From assembly GCF_011752935.1 (NCBI RefSeq), contig NZ_VWWO01000001.1:1364001-1428000 (forward strand): a stretch of DNA of 64,000 nt, in the 5' to 3' direction. The notes beneath the pieces were generated by a model. The model worked only from the letters and a program-made list of their open reading frames with translations. It had not been told where the DNA came from and did no database searches. The position numbers were made by a program, and so were the translations under genes. Shown here in pieces: positions 9,929 to 18,672 of the stretch. The first letter of the stretch is position 1; every line of letters starts with the position of its first letter. Source of the DNA: Chitinophaga sp. Cy-1792. Lineage in GTDB: Bacteria; Bacteroidota; Bacteroidia; Chitinophagales; Chitinophagaceae.

Positions 9929-10666
9929 TTATTTAATCTCTGTCAGCATCTTAAGACTTCTACCCTGCAAATCCAGTCTATCCAGACTATCAACACTAAT
10001 CTTATGCTTGTCGAAAGAGACATCATCCAGTTGCAGTTCACTACCTTTTTTCAGTGTAATATCAACTGAACTGATATGTGCGTCGTTCCGAATCTCGAGG
10101 TAGTTGTTTTCATTCCCTGCAATCACCAGATTTTTGATATTATTCTGATTGAAAATATTGCCGCAATGCGCTGATGTGGCGATTGTCAGGTGATCGATAT
10201 TCAGGTCATTCAGCTCTATGCTGGCGTATGAACTCCTGATTTCCTGTACATCCGGTGTTTTTAATGTTATGTGGTGTTCATTATCCAGCCAGAGGTACAA
10301 TGTATCGCCTGATTGCTGATATTTCGGCGTGTATCCCCAGCATTCGATAGATGGTTTGGTATCCGATACAAGGTTCATATAAGAATCCTGAAACTGATAG
10401 TTGCCGCCTTTACCTTCGATTTCCTTGTGAAATTTCTCCGCCTTTTCATTAAAGACGAGCAACACTTTAAAAGGTTGCACGGAAATCTGATTTATTTTTT
10501 GTTCGGGTTGATTTTCCCGGCCTTTCATTTTTTTGCTCCAGTTATCTACCCATTCCTGGTTGGTTTTGCCATTTTTAAAGCTGGCCCAGATGGTGATATC
10601 AGAGAGGAGCAATAGAAAGATTAGTACTCCGAAGAAGCCAAAAATGAGTTTGGTACTAGTTTTCAT
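9929..10666 (-). CDS. Membrane-anchored protein of unknown function, last gene of GntR/ABC operon
   Basis: 245 residues. One N-terminal membrane segment (about 7-28, LIFGFFGVLIFLLLLSDITI) is followed by an extracytoplasmic part. From about residue 130 onward short regular strands (IRSSYASIELNDLNIDHLTI, then NNIKNLVIAGNENNYLEI) suggest a beta-solenoid like those of head-GIN/DUF2807 proteins. The start overlaps the end of the GntR regulator gene by 11 bases, so they are translationally linked. Function unknown; as part of a regulator/ABC operon it may sense or buffer an envelope-active compound, but that is speculation. Confidence 0.7.
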   Translation of the reverse strand: MKTSTKLIFGFFGVLIFLLLLSDITIWASFKNGKTNQEWVDNWSKKMKGRENQPEQKINQISVQPFKVLLVFNEKAEKFHKEIEGKGGNYQFQDSYMNLVSDTKPSIECWGYTPKYQQSGDTLYLWLDNEHHITLKTPDVQEIRSSYASIELNDLNIDHLTIATSAHCGNIFNQNNIKNLVIAGNENNYLEIRNDAHISSVDITLKKGSELQLDDVSFDKHKISVDSLDRLDLQGRSLKMLTEIK

Positions 10667-11039
10667 GGCCGTTGAGTTTAGTTTGTTTAAACTGCTCGAA
10701 ATAGGGTTTCAGGTCGTCCAGGGAGATGCCCAGCAGATACAGGCTTTGGAGGAACTGAGGTAACTCGTTATTGATGAAAGCTTCTTTTTTAGTATCCATA
10801 ATTTTTTGGATTGCGTGGTCTTTAATAAAATAACCTACACCTCTTTTGTTGTAGATGATGTCCTGTTGCTGTAGTAATTCGCAGGTGCGCATTACTGTGT
10901 TGGGATTAACTTCCAGGTCGATGGCCAGTTCACGGATGGACGGAATTCGTTCTTCGGGCAGCCACTTTCCTAACAGGATCTGTTCGTTTATGTAATCGGC
11001 AATCTGTATGTAGATCGCCTGTGTATCTTTGAATTCCAT
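10656..11039 (-). CDS. GntR family transcriptional regulator, YtrA subfamily
   Basis: 127-residue repressor. An N-terminal winged helix (residues about 8-75; IYIQIADYINEQILLGKW, RIPSIRELAIDLEVNPNTVM, GVGYFI) is followed by a short helical tail of about 45 residues. That short tail is the hallmark of YtrA-type GntR regulators, which usually control ABC transporters in their own operon. Here it sits between the permease gene and a membrane-anchored protein gene. A perfect inverted repeat at the operon promoter (12737-12762) is the obvious candidate operator, giving autoregulation. The inducer is unknown; related systems respond to cell-wall antibiotics. Confidence 0.92.
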   Translation of the reverse strand: MEFKDTQAIYIQIADYINEQILLGKWLPEERIPSIRELAIDLEVNPNTVMRTCELLQQQDIIYNKRGVGYFIKDHAIQKIMDTKKEAFINNELPQFLQSLYLLGISLDDLKPYFEQFKQTKLNGHEN

Positions 11040-11047
11040 AGTTTTAA

Positions 11048-11875
11048 TTATTGAACCTCTTTGTCTTTAATCCTGAAATATGCCAGTACCCATAAGGCCG
11101 GGATGATGCAATATTGGCTGACGAACAGGAGGGTTCTGCCCAGCCATTCAGGGACAAAAGTGGTGGTCATTGAATGATAGATGTCTGCTGGTTTGTTGGT
11201 AAACACTGCTGCGAAAGGCACGGCAGAAAACCATTCTACCAGGTGGCCTCCGAAGAAAATATTAATGAAAAGGACATTCACCAGCCATAATGTGAACAAG
11301 AATACGCAGAAGCTGAAGAATATCTTAGGGAAACTGAATCTGTAGAATATCGTAGCCCCGAAGAAGAAAATTGCCTGCATACCCAGTGCCATAGGGATTA
11401 TTGCCCTAATACCAAATGGTCCGCTGAAGACAGTTGGTATATCATGAATAATTTTCCCTTCCCTGAAATTGGTGATAACGTATTCAAATACGTTGAATCC
11501 TATATATACTGCCAGGTTCAGCACGATGGTAACCGTTAGTATGGTGAGGATGAACCTGGTGAGCACCTTCTCCAGGATGGAGGCGGGGATCATAAAGAAA
11601 TCGATCCGCTGTTCCTGTTGTCCGAGCTGGATAAAACTTCTGGAAGTTACCAGGGCGGTGAAGAAAAGTGTCAGCATCACATAGAACGGCGCCATACGCG
11701 ATGTGTGAATACCCTGATCGTTCATACTCCAGCGGAAGGAGAACAGGAATCCGGCCAGGCAGGCACCGGCCAGCATAGCACCTGTTACGAGCAGGTACAT
11801 TTTATAGTTGTCCAGTATATCCTTACGGAGATAAAGTCCGAATCTTTTAAGAGAGAATGTGTTGTTGGGATGCAT
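11048..11875 (-). CDS. ABC transporter permease (ABC-2 like)
   Basis: 275-residue integral membrane protein with about six hydrophobic segments (for example MYLLVTGAMLAGACLAGFLF, PFYVMLTLFFTALVTSRSFI, and the last WLGRTLLFVSQYCIIPALWV). It starts 6 bases after the ATPase stop and 8 bases before the GntR gene, so it is the membrane partner of that ATPase. Family-level function is export or membrane-stress relief; no substrate is indicated. Confidence 0.82.
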   Translation of the reverse strand: MHPNNTFSLKRFGLYLRKDILDNYKMYLLVTGAMLAGACLAGFLFSFRWSMNDQGIHTSRMAPFYVMLTLFFTALVTSRSFIQLGQQEQRIDFFMIPASILEKVLTRFILTILTVTIVLNLAVYIGFNVFEYVITNFREGKIIHDIPTVFSGPFGIRAIIPMALGMQAIFFFGATIFYRFSFPKIFFSFCVFLFTLWLVNVLFINIFFGGHLVEWFSAVPFAAVFTNKPADIYHSMTTTFVPEWLGRTLLFVSQYCIIPALWVLAYFRIKDKEVQ

Positions 11876-11881
11876 AATTGG

Positions 11882-12715
11882 TTAGTTAAAGATTTCCTCA
11901 ATACTTTGACGGTTACTGAGTACTGCGTTGAAAAGCAGTTCCATATCTACTTTGCTGTGTTCCTGTGTGACATTGCGCATGACAACGGCATGGCCTCTCA
12001 GGTTGCTGTCGGCATACAGTACAGGCATCGACTTATCCAGTTGTGGCAGCAGTTTGAAGCTCAGCTTATCAGTTACGGTTTCTACTTCCTGGCGGAAGAT
12101 GATGCGATGGTTGTCGATGATAACGATGCTGTCGATCAGGTTGTCGAGATCACGTACCTGGTGGGTGGAGATGACCACACATTTCTCTTCGGAAAGACAA
12201 CCGGCGATGAGCTTACGGAAGATACTTTTAGAAGGGATGTCGAGGCCGTTGGTTGGTTCGTCCATAATGAGGACGCGGGAATTGGTAGCCAGGGCAAAGC
12301 TGATGAGGAATTTCTTTTTTTGTCCGTAGGACATTTCCGTCAGCTTCTGGTTTTGGGGGATATCAAACTCTTTCAGATAGGTAAAGAAAGCCTTTTCATC
12401 AAAGCGTGGATAAAAAACAGCCCTGGTGGTGAGGAACATGTTAATGCTCACTTTAGGGAGGTAGAATTCTTCCGGCACCAGGAATATTTCTTCGAGGAGT
12501 GCGGGCTGGCGTTTGTGTGCATCAAAGCCGAGGATTTCTACTTTACCGCCGGTAGGGAATAAGAGGCCGGCCATTTGTTTGAGCAAGGTTGATTTGCCAG
12601 CTCCATTTTTACCTAATAACCCGTATATATGACCGGGTTCCAGCTGGAGGTTCAGTCCGTCAAATAACGGCCTGCCGGGCTTATAGCTGAATTTTAGGGA
12701 TTGAATGTTAATCAT
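11882..12715 (-). CDS. ABC transporter ATP-binding protein
   Basis: 277-residue ABC ATPase starting at the ATG at 12715 (MINIQSLKFSYKPGRPLFDG); an upstream in-frame ATG at 12760 lies within the operator and is not favoured. Walker A GKNGAGKS is at 35-42, the ABC signature SYGQKK at about 129, and Walker B with D-loop LIMDEPTNGLD at about 149-159. It is first gene of a leftward operon: ATPase, permease, GntR regulator, membrane-anchored protein. It energises the adjacent permease. Confidence 0.93.
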   Translation of the reverse strand: MINIQSLKFSYKPGRPLFDGLNLQLEPGHIYGLLGKNGAGKSTLLKQMAGLLFPTGGKVEILGFDAHKRQPALLEEIFLVPEEFYLPKVSINMFLTTRAVFYPRFDEKAFFTYLKEFDIPQNQKLTEMSYGQKKKFLISFALATNSRVLIMDEPTNGLDIPSKSIFRKLIAGCLSEEKCVVISTHQVRDLDNLIDSIVIIDNHRIIFRQEVETVTDKLSFKLLPQLDKSMPVLYADSNLRGHAVVMRNVTQEHSKVDMELLFNAVLSNRQSIEEIFN

Positions 12716-12736
12716 AGCTTTAGAATGTGTGTGGTT

Positions 12737-12762
12737 TAGTGTACTAGTTAAATAGTACACTA
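12737..12762. promoter_or_regulatory. GntR/YtrA operator: perfect 10-bp inverted repeat
   Basis: TAGTGTACTA (12737-12746) and TAGTACACTA (12753-12762) are exact inverted copies separated by 6 bases. The site lies directly downstream of the predicted -7 box and upstream of the ATPase start, where a bound dimer would block transcription. Assignment to the operon's own GntR regulator is inference. Confidence 0.75.
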
Positions 12763-12793
12763 TAAAAGTACAAATAGATTTGAATTCGCAAAA
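12763..12793 (-). promoter_or_regulatory. Predicted promoter of the ABC/GntR operon
   Basis: On the minus strand TTTTG (12789-12793) is followed after 18 bases by TACTTTTA (12763-12770), a one-mismatch copy of the Bacteroidota -7 box TAnnTTTG. The operator abuts it on the transcribed side. Confidence 0.55.
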
Positions 12794-12883
12794 TTTTTTT
12801 TTGCAGATGATAAGTTCGGGTTTAAGGGTATTTTATTGTCTGCCGAAGGCACGTCCATCCGCAAAAGGGTAGCAAATGCGGGC

Positions 12884-12917
12884 AAAAAAAATCCCGCCGG
12901 TCATCTGCCAGCGGGAT
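12884..12917 (-). terminator. Terminator after glyA
   Basis: On the minus strand an ATCCCGC/GCGGGAT stem-loop (12891-12897 and 12911-12917) is followed by seven T. It is 24 bases after the glyA stop. Confidence 0.8.
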
Positions 12918-12940
12918 CTAAAAAAATATATTATTACTGC

Positions 12941-14221
12941 TTATCCCAGTTCAGGATACAGTGCAAACTGTTGCATAAAGCCATTCACTTCACCACGGAT
13001 TTTAGTGATAAGCGCTTCGTTATCAGCATCCATGAGGATTTGATCTACCCAGTCAACGATTTGTTCCATATGACCTTCTTTCAGACCACGGCTGGTGATG
13101 GCAGGAACACCCATACGGATACCAGAGGTAACGAATGCAGATTTATCATCGTAAGGAACCATGTTTTTGTTGGTAGTGATATCTGCTTTTACCAGTGTTT
13201 GTTCTGCTTTTTTACCAGAGATATTTTTATTACGCAGGTCGATCAGCATCAGGTGGTTATCAGTACCGCCGGAAACGATCTCATAGCCGCGGCTTACGAA
13301 GCTCTTAGCCATTGCCTGTGCGTTTTTGATGATCTGGTTAGCGTAAACAGTATAGTCGTCGGAGAGAATTTCGAAGAAAGAAACTGCTTTTGCAGCGATT
13401 ACGTGCTCAAGCGGACCACCCTGGATACCTGGGAATACAGCGAGATCAAGGAGGGAGCTCATCATGCGGGTTTCACCTTTTGGTGTTTTCAGACCGAATG
13501 GATTTTCGAAATCTTTACCCATCATGATCATACCACCACGAGGACCACGGAGGGTTTTGTGGGTAGTAGTTGTAACGAAGTGGCAATGTTCAAATGGAGA
13601 GTTGAGTAAGCCTTTCGCGATCAGACCCGCAGGGTGTGCGATATCTGCCATTACGAAAGCACCCACCTGGTCAGCGATCTCGCGGATACGCTTGTAATCC
13701 CAGTCGCGGCTATACGCAGAAGCACCACAGATGATTACTTTTGGTTTCTCACGGTTGGCAACTTCTTCCATTTTATCGTATTCAACGAGGCCGGTTTCTT
13801 TGTTTACACCATAGAAATGAGGCTCATATAATTTACCGGAAAAGTTAACGGCAGAACCGTGTGTCAGGTGACCGCCCATGCTCAGATCCAGGCCCAGGAT
13901 TTTATCACCAGGGTTCAGGATAGCCAGCAATACCGCCGCATTCGCCTGTGCACCGGAGTGAGGCTGTACGTTGGCGTACTCAATACCGAAAATCTGTTTT
14001 GCCCTGTCGATAGCTAATTGTTCGCTCAAATCCACGACTTCACAACCGCCGTAATATCTTCTGCCTGGGTACCCTTCGGCATATTTGTTTGTCATCACAT
14101 TACCCATTGCCTGCATTACCTGTAAGCTGGTGAAGTTCTCTGAAGCGATCAACTCGATGCCATGACGCTGACGTTCCAGTTCCTGGCGGATGATATCAAA
14201 TATTTGCTGGTCTCTTTGCAT
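12941..14221 (-). CDS. glyA: Serine hydroxymethyltransferase
   Basis: PLP enzyme converting serine and tetrahydrofolate to glycine and 5,10-methylene-tetrahydrofolate; cytosolic. The 426 residues match the normal bacterial length. The PLP-binding lysine is K222 in [14 protein letters not shown], and other family motifs include ELIASENF (residues 23-30), the YPGRRYYGG loop and HSGAQAN. It is preceded by an exact TAnnTTTG promoter box and followed by a terminator, so it is a single-gene unit. Confidence 0.98.
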   Translation of the reverse strand: MQRDQQIFDIIRQELERQRHGIELIASENFTSLQVMQAMGNVMTNKYAEGYPGRRYYGGCEVVDLSEQLAIDRAKQIFGIEYANVQPHSGAQANAAVLLAILNPGDKILGLDLSMGGHLTHGSAVNFSGKLYEPHFYGVNKETGLVEYDKMEEVANREKPKVIICGASAYSRDWDYKRIREIADQVGAFVMADIAHPAGLIAKGLLNSPFEHCHFVTTTTHKTLRGPRGGMIMMGKDFENPFGLKTPKGETRMMSSLLDLAVFPGIQGGPLEHVIAAKAVSFFEILSDDYTVYANQIIKNAQAMAKSFVSRGYEIVSGGTDNHLMLIDLRNKNISGKKAEQTLVKADITTNKNMVPYDDKSAFVTSGIRMGVPAITSRGLKEGHMEQIVDWVDQILMDADNEALITKIRGEVNGFMQQFALYPELG

Positions 14222-14240
14222 GATGCCTTAAAATTTGACG

Positions 14241-14271
14241 CAAAGTTAGAATAAAGGTTAATCAATTGCAA
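14241..14271 (-). promoter_or_regulatory. glyA promoter
   Basis: On the minus strand TTG (14269-14271) is followed after 20 bases by TAACTTTG (14241-14248), an exact match to the Bacteroidota -7 consensus. The start codon is about 20 bases downstream, so the leader is short. Confidence 0.6.
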
Positions 14272-14394
14272 TTGCTGACACGATTTTACAGGAAGCTGCC
14301 ATCTTTATCATAACAGCAAGCTTATACATATAATTTTTACTATATTTCTTCAGGCATCTGACCATGTCTAAAATTATCCTATTTTCGCCCCATC

Positions 14395-15387
14395 ATGAAG
14401 GCAATAATACCAGTGGCCGGAGCAGGCACTAAACTCCGACCACATACATATACCCAACCCAAAGCTTTAATTCCACTTGCAGGTCGTACAATACTTAGTA
14501 TTATAGTTGATCAGCTCGTAGATGCAGGTATCAGCGAATTCGTTTTCGTTGTGGGATACCTGGGCGAAAAAATCCAGCATTATGTAGAGGATAAATATCC
14601 TAACCTCACCTGTCACTTCGTTCAGCAAAACAGCAGAGAAGGGACCGGACATGCTATTTTGCTCACCAGGGAAGTTGTAGGAAATGATGAAATCCTCATT
14701 GTTTTAGGAGATACTATCTGTGAATGTGATTTTAAAGAGGTCATCGCCTCTCCGCATTCTATGCTGGGACTCAAAAAAGTGGATGACCCGCGCAACTTCG
14801 GTGTAGCTGAACTGGATGAACATGGCGTGATCACCAGGGTAGTGGAAAAGCCACAGATACCTAAGTCAAATCTGGCGCTGGTAGGACTCTACAAAATCAA
14901 AGAATCAGCATCGCTGTACGAATGCCTGCAAACAAACCTCGACAATAAAGTCAAATCGCATGATGAATTTCAGCTCACCGATGCGCTGGAATGCATGATC
15001 CAGAAAGGGGTTCGCTTTAATGGCTTTAAAGTAAACAACTGGTTCGATTGTGGCCGCAAGGATACATTGCTGGAAACAAATGCCATTCTTCTTAAAAAAT
15101 ATAAACTCGCCAATAACCCGGTATTACCTTATGAAAATACCATTATCATACCGCCGGTAAGCATTGGGGAAGGTTGTAATATCAAAAACTCCATCATCGG
15201 TCCTAACGTGGCTATCGGTGATAATACGGTCGTAAATTATTCGATCGTGAAAGATTCTATTATCGGATCTTTCTCCAACCTCTACGAAGTAGTACTGAAA
15301 TCTTCCTTAATAGGCAGTGATGCCAATATACGCGGACTTAGCCAGAGCCTGAATATCGGTGATAATACCGAGATAGACCTGGGCTGA
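14395..15387 (+). CDS. Sugar-phosphate nucleotidyltransferase
   Basis: 330-residue enzyme that joins a nucleoside triphosphate and a sugar 1-phosphate to give a nucleotide sugar. The N-terminal nucleotidyltransferase domain (about 1-235) has the signature GAGTKLRPHTYTQPKALIPL and the catalytic region IVLGDTICECDF. The C-terminal part (about 250-330) is a left-handed beta-helix of hexapeptide repeats (IIPPVSIGEGCNIKNSIIG). The nearest relatives by motif are glucose-1-phosphate thymidylyltransferase-like proteins; the true base and sugar are not certain. The following flavoprotein gene starts 24 bases after its stop, but the functions are not obviously linked. Confidence 0.88.
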   Translation: MKAIIPVAGAGTKLRPHTYTQPKALIPLAGRTILSIIVDQLVDAGISEFVFVVGYLGEKIQHYVEDKYPNLTCHFVQQNSREGTGHAILLTREVVGNDEILIVLGDTICECDFKEVIASPHSMLGLKKVDDPRNFGVAELDEHGVITRVVEKPQIPKSNLALVGLYKIKESASLYECLQTNLDNKVKSHDEFQLTDALECMIQKGVRFNGFKVNNWFDCGRKDTLLETNAILLKKYKLANNPVLPYENTIIIPPVSIGEGCNIKNSIIGPNVAIGDNTVVNYSIVKDSIIGSFSNLYEVVLKSSLIGSDANIRGLSQSLNIGDNTEIDLG

Positions 15388-15411
15388 TAATTGGCCAACA
15401 TATTTCTCGCT

Positions 15412-16356
15412 ATGAACAGGATTAATACATTATTTAATATACAATATCCTATCATTCAGGCTGGCATGATATGGGCTAGTGGCTGGCGTTTAGCCAGCGC
15501 CGTTAGTAATGCCGGCGGATTGGGGATTATTGGAGCAGGTTCTATGTACCCGGATGTTTTACGTGACCATATACATAAGTGCAAACAGGCTACAGACAAG
15601 CCTTTTGGCGTAAATCTGCCATTGTTGTATCCTGATATAGACCAGCTGATAAATATTATCCTGGAAGAGAAAGTACCGATTGTATTTACTTCTGCCGGTA
15701 ACCCCAAAACATGGACAGGTACACTGAAAGCGGCCGGCGTTACGGTAGTACATGTAGTATCCAGTTCACTGTTTGCAGAGAAAAGCGAAGCCGCCGGCGT
15801 GGATGCCGTAGTAGCAGAGGGTTTCGAAGCTGGCGGACATAACGGGCGTGAAGAAACAACCACCATGGTATTGATACCTGCTGTAGCAGCCAAGGTGAAA
15901 ATACCGGTAATTGCAGCTGGAGGTATCGGCACCGGACAGGCCATGGTAGCAGCTTTTGCACTGGGCGCTGAAGGTATACAGGTAGGTACCCGCTTCGTTG
16001 CTACACCGGAAGCATCTTCCCATATCAATTTTAAAAATGCAGTAGTGGATGCCAGAGAAGGCGACACCATGGTGAGCCTGAAAAAACTGACACCGGTTCG
16101 ATTGATCAAAAATCATTTTTATGATCTCGTAAAAGCTGCAGAAGATGAAGGCGCCGATGTAGAAAAGCTGAAAGTTCTGCTAGGTCGCGCCCGCGCTAAA
16201 ACAGGCATGTTCGAAGGAAATCTCTCCGAAGGAGAACTGGAAATAGGCCAGGTAAGCGCCCTTGTAAAAGAAATAAAACCTGCCGCCGAAATAGTGAAGG
16301 AAATCTGGGATGACTTTGAAAGCGGCAGAAAAAAAATAGCTATGCTGGAGTTCTGA
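15412..16356 (+). CDS. Nitronate monooxygenase-like FMN oxidoreductase
   Basis: 314-residue TIM-barrel flavoprotein of the nitronate monooxygenase/FabK group. The ATG at 15412 is preferred to a TTG at 15391, because MNRINTLFNIQYPIIQAGM is the standard family opening. FMN-binding motifs include VVAEGFEAGGHNG, with the conserved GGH(N)G, and IPVIAAGGIGTG; GAEGIQVGTRF follows. Members oxidise toxic alkyl nitronates such as propionate 3-nitronate or act as enoyl-ACP reductases; the lack of other fatty-acid genes nearby favours the former, at low certainty. Confidence 0.88.
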   Translation: MNRINTLFNIQYPIIQAGMIWASGWRLASAVSNAGGLGIIGAGSMYPDVLRDHIHKCKQATDKPFGVNLPLLYPDIDQLINIILEEKVPIVFTSAGNPKTWTGTLKAAGVTVVHVVSSSLFAEKSEAAGVDAVVAEGFEAGGHNGREETTTMVLIPAVAAKVKIPVIAAGGIGTGQAMVAAFALGAEGIQVGTRFVATPEASSHINFKNAVVDAREGDTMVSLKKLTPVRLIKNHFYDLVKAAEDEGADVEKLKVLLGRARAKTGMFEGNLSEGELEIGQVSALVKEIKPAAEIVKEIWDDFESGRKKIAMLEF

Positions 16357-16378
16357 GTGTAACACCCAGCACTCCAGC
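16344..16378. terminator. Hairpin between two convergent genes
   Basis: GCTGGAGT (16344-16351) pairs with ACTCCAGC (16371-16378). It covers the end of the flavoprotein gene and lies just before the end of the ABC permease gene on the other strand. It lacks a good T-run, so termination strength is uncertain. Confidence 0.4.
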
Positions 16379-16386
16379 GATATATA

Positions 16387-17682
16387 TTATACTTTACTGA
16401 AAATCCATTTGCTCGCTTCTTTCAGCGTAACTTTCTTACCATACATCAGAATGCCGGTACGGTAAATTCTTCCAGACATCCACGTAGTGAAGAGAAATCC
16501 GGCAATCAGTAAGGCCATAGACAATACCAGCTGCCAGATAGGCACCGTGCCGGGAACACCTGCCGGAAGACGCGCCATCATAATCATTGGTGAACTGAAA
16601 GGAATAATACTTGCCCATACAGCCACCGGACTTGTAGGATCAGAAACCGCCCGCATCATAATCACAATGCTGATAATAATCGGCATGGTAACAGGCAGGG
16701 AAAGCTGCTGTGCATCCTGCGGATCTTCATTTACCACACTGCCAACCGCGGCAAACAGCGAAGAATAGAATAAATATCCTCCGAAGAAATAGAAGATAAA
16801 GCAACCGATGAGTAATGTCCAGTTGACAGAACCCATCACGTAAGTCATTTTCTTCATTGCTTCCTGCATTTCAGGGTTGGAAGCCTGGCCGCCGGCCATC
16901 TGCGCCGACTCCGGAGAGATAAAGGCAGGCAGCAGCAGCGTCATAAAAAATATTAATATGCCCCAGATGAAGAACTGTACCAGTCCTACAGCGGCAATAC
17001 CGATGATTTTTCCCATCATTAACTGGAACGGGCGTACGCTGGAGATCATCACTTCCGCGATGCGGTTTACCTTCTCTTCCATTACACCGCGCATTACCGT
17101 TGTGCCAAAGATCAGGAGCATGACGTAAATGATTAAGCCGCTGGCGTAGCCAATCACGAAAGAAACGGCAGAGCTACTGCTTTTCTCATTTTTGGTATTT
17201 CTAAAATCGACCGTAACATTGGCGCGGATCTCATCCAGTTTGTTTTTATCGATGCCATTGAGTTCCATACGCTTTTTTTCGATGGCAGCATTGAGATTGC
17301 CGGTAATGGACGATTCCACCGCCAGGTTGGCCTGTGCGTTGCTGTAGTATTCAAAGCCGGATGGGCGGTTGATATCTATCTGTGGAATAAACAGGATGCC
17401 TGCGTAACCCATCTTTTCGTAGTTCTGCTTCAACGAATCCAGGTTGGTACCTGCAAGAAATTTGTAATAAGTATTTTTAGAATCGTTGAACTGGCCGGTA
17501 AAGTAGCCACTGTTGTCGATGACGGCAATGCGCTTATCAGAAGCGGATTTGCCGGCAATTAATGCAGGGATGATCATCATGGCAGCAATTGCCAGTGGCA
17601 CCAGCAATGTAACTACCAGGAAAGATTTCTTTTTTACTCTGGTCATGAATTCATGACGTATGATCAGGGATATTTTGTTCAT
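16387..17682 (-). CDS. ABC-2 type permease, NatB-like
   Basis: 431-residue membrane protein. It has an N-terminal membrane segment after MNKISLIIRHEFMTRVKKKS, a large extracytoplasmic region to about residue 180, and then five or more membrane segments (for example FVIGYASGLIIYVMLLIFGT and IIGIAAVGLVQFFIWGILIF). VMEEKVNRIAEVMISSVRPF between segments is a strong signature of the NatB/ABC-2 sodium or drug export family. The gene begins 2 bases after the ATPase gene ends, so it is the membrane half of that exporter. Substrate not determinable. Confidence 0.88.
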   Translation of the reverse strand: MNKISLIIRHEFMTRVKKKSFLVVTLLVPLAIAAMMIIPALIAGKSASDKRIAVIDNSGYFTGQFNDSKNTYYKFLAGTNLDSLKQNYEKMGYAGILFIPQIDINRPSGFEYYSNAQANLAVESSITGNLNAAIEKKRMELNGIDKNKLDEIRANVTVDFRNTKNEKSSSSAVSFVIGYASGLIIYVMLLIFGTTVMRGVMEEKVNRIAEVMISSVRPFQLMMGKIIGIAAVGLVQFFIWGILIFFMTLLLPAFISPESAQMAGGQASNPEMQEAMKKMTYVMGSVNWTLLIGCFIFYFFGGYLFYSSLFAAVGSVVNEDPQDAQQLSLPVTMPIIISIVIMMRAVSDPTSPVAVWASIIPFSSPMIMMARLPAGVPGTVPIWQLVLSMALLIAGFLFTTWMSGRIYRTGILMYGKKVTLKEASKWIFSKV

Positions 17683-17684
17683 GG

Positions 17685-18620
17685 TTATGCTTGTTGGAGT
17701 AACGCTTCAGGAGTGGAGGTTTTTTGTACCTGTGAGATAAATACTTCATTGATAGTAGGTAATATCTCTTCGAAGAAAGTAACAGGGATATCCTGCCTGA
17801 TAAAGTGCAGCAGAATATCGTTAGTACTGCTATCCTCGTTCAGTTTTACGGTAAAGGCATTTTCATGTGTTTCCACGATGGTGAAGTGCCAGGTGGCCAT
17901 CTGTGCGGCATTGGGCATAACACCCACCCCTATACGGAAAAGGCCCTGTTTGAAGTCTTGCCTGATTTGTTTTACGCTGCCATCCAGGATTTTATGTCCT
18001 TTATTTACCAGCATGATATGGTCACAGATTTCTTCAACCTGTTCCATGCGGTGTGTGGAGAAGATGATGGTGGTACCTTTTTCGGCCAGATGAAACATTT
18101 CATCCTTGATGATATTGGAATTGATAGGATCCAGTCCGGAGAAGGGTTCATCAAGTATAAGCAATTGTGGTTCATGTAGTACAGTGGCAATAAACTGTAC
18201 TTTTTGTTGCATGCCTTTACTTAATTCCTCTACTTTTTTGTGGGCCCATTTCTGCAGTTCGAATTTATCGAGCCAGTAGTTGACGCGTGACTGGGCTGTT
18301 TTTTTGTCGAGGCCTTTCAGCTGGGCGAGGTAGAGGATCTGGTCAGCTACCGGTTTCTTTTTATAGAGACCTCTTTCTTCGGGCATATAGCCAATGCTTT
18401 GCATATCGTCGTTGGCGACGAATGGGCGGCCATCGAAGAGGATATTTCCGGAATCGGGATAGAAGATTCCGGTGATCATGCGCAGCAGGGTTGTTTTACC
18501 TGCGCCGTTGGGGCCTAACAGGCCGAAAATGCTACCCTTTGAGATGGAGAAGCTGATATCATCAACAGCTTTATGGGTGGCATAGTACTTTTTCAGGTGT
18601 TGTACTTCCAGGAGGTTCAT
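17685..18620 (-). CDS. ABC transporter ATPase, NatA-like
   Basis: 311 residues. Walker A GPNGAGKTT at 36-44, signature ELSKGMQQK and Walker B LLILDEPFSGLDP are visible; a C-terminal regulatory extension of about 85 residues follows the ATPase core, as in NatA-type exporters. It is the first gene of a two-gene leftward unit with the permease at 16387. Family-level role: ATP-driven efflux (Na+, peptides or lipophilic compounds). Confidence 0.92.
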   Translation of the reverse strand: MNLLEVQHLKKYYATHKAVDDISFSISKGSIFGLLGPNGAGKTTLLRMITGIFYPDSGNILFDGRPFVANDDMQSIGYMPEERGLYKKKPVADQILYLAQLKGLDKKTAQSRVNYWLDKFELQKWAHKKVEELSKGMQQKVQFIATVLHEPQLLILDEPFSGLDPINSNIIKDEMFHLAEKGTTIIFSTHRMEQVEEICDHIMLVNKGHKILDGSVKQIRQDFKQGLFRIGVGVMPNAAQMATWHFTIVETHENAFTVKLNEDSSTNDILLHFIRQDIPVTFFEEILPTINEVFISQVQKTSTPEALLQQA

Positions 18621-18672
18621 GATGAAAATTAATCATAAATCATGAGATTCCCTTGGGCGGCAAATGAAAAAA

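Noticed and set aside
11618..12562. 314-codon plus-strand open frame over the ABC permease and ATPase genes
   Set aside because: Antisense to two genes with intact Walker and signature motifs; the translated sequence shows no protein-like features.
12836..13609. 257-codon plus-strand frame opposite glyA
   Set aside because: Shadow of glyA; glyA has all its catalytic motifs and a promoter.
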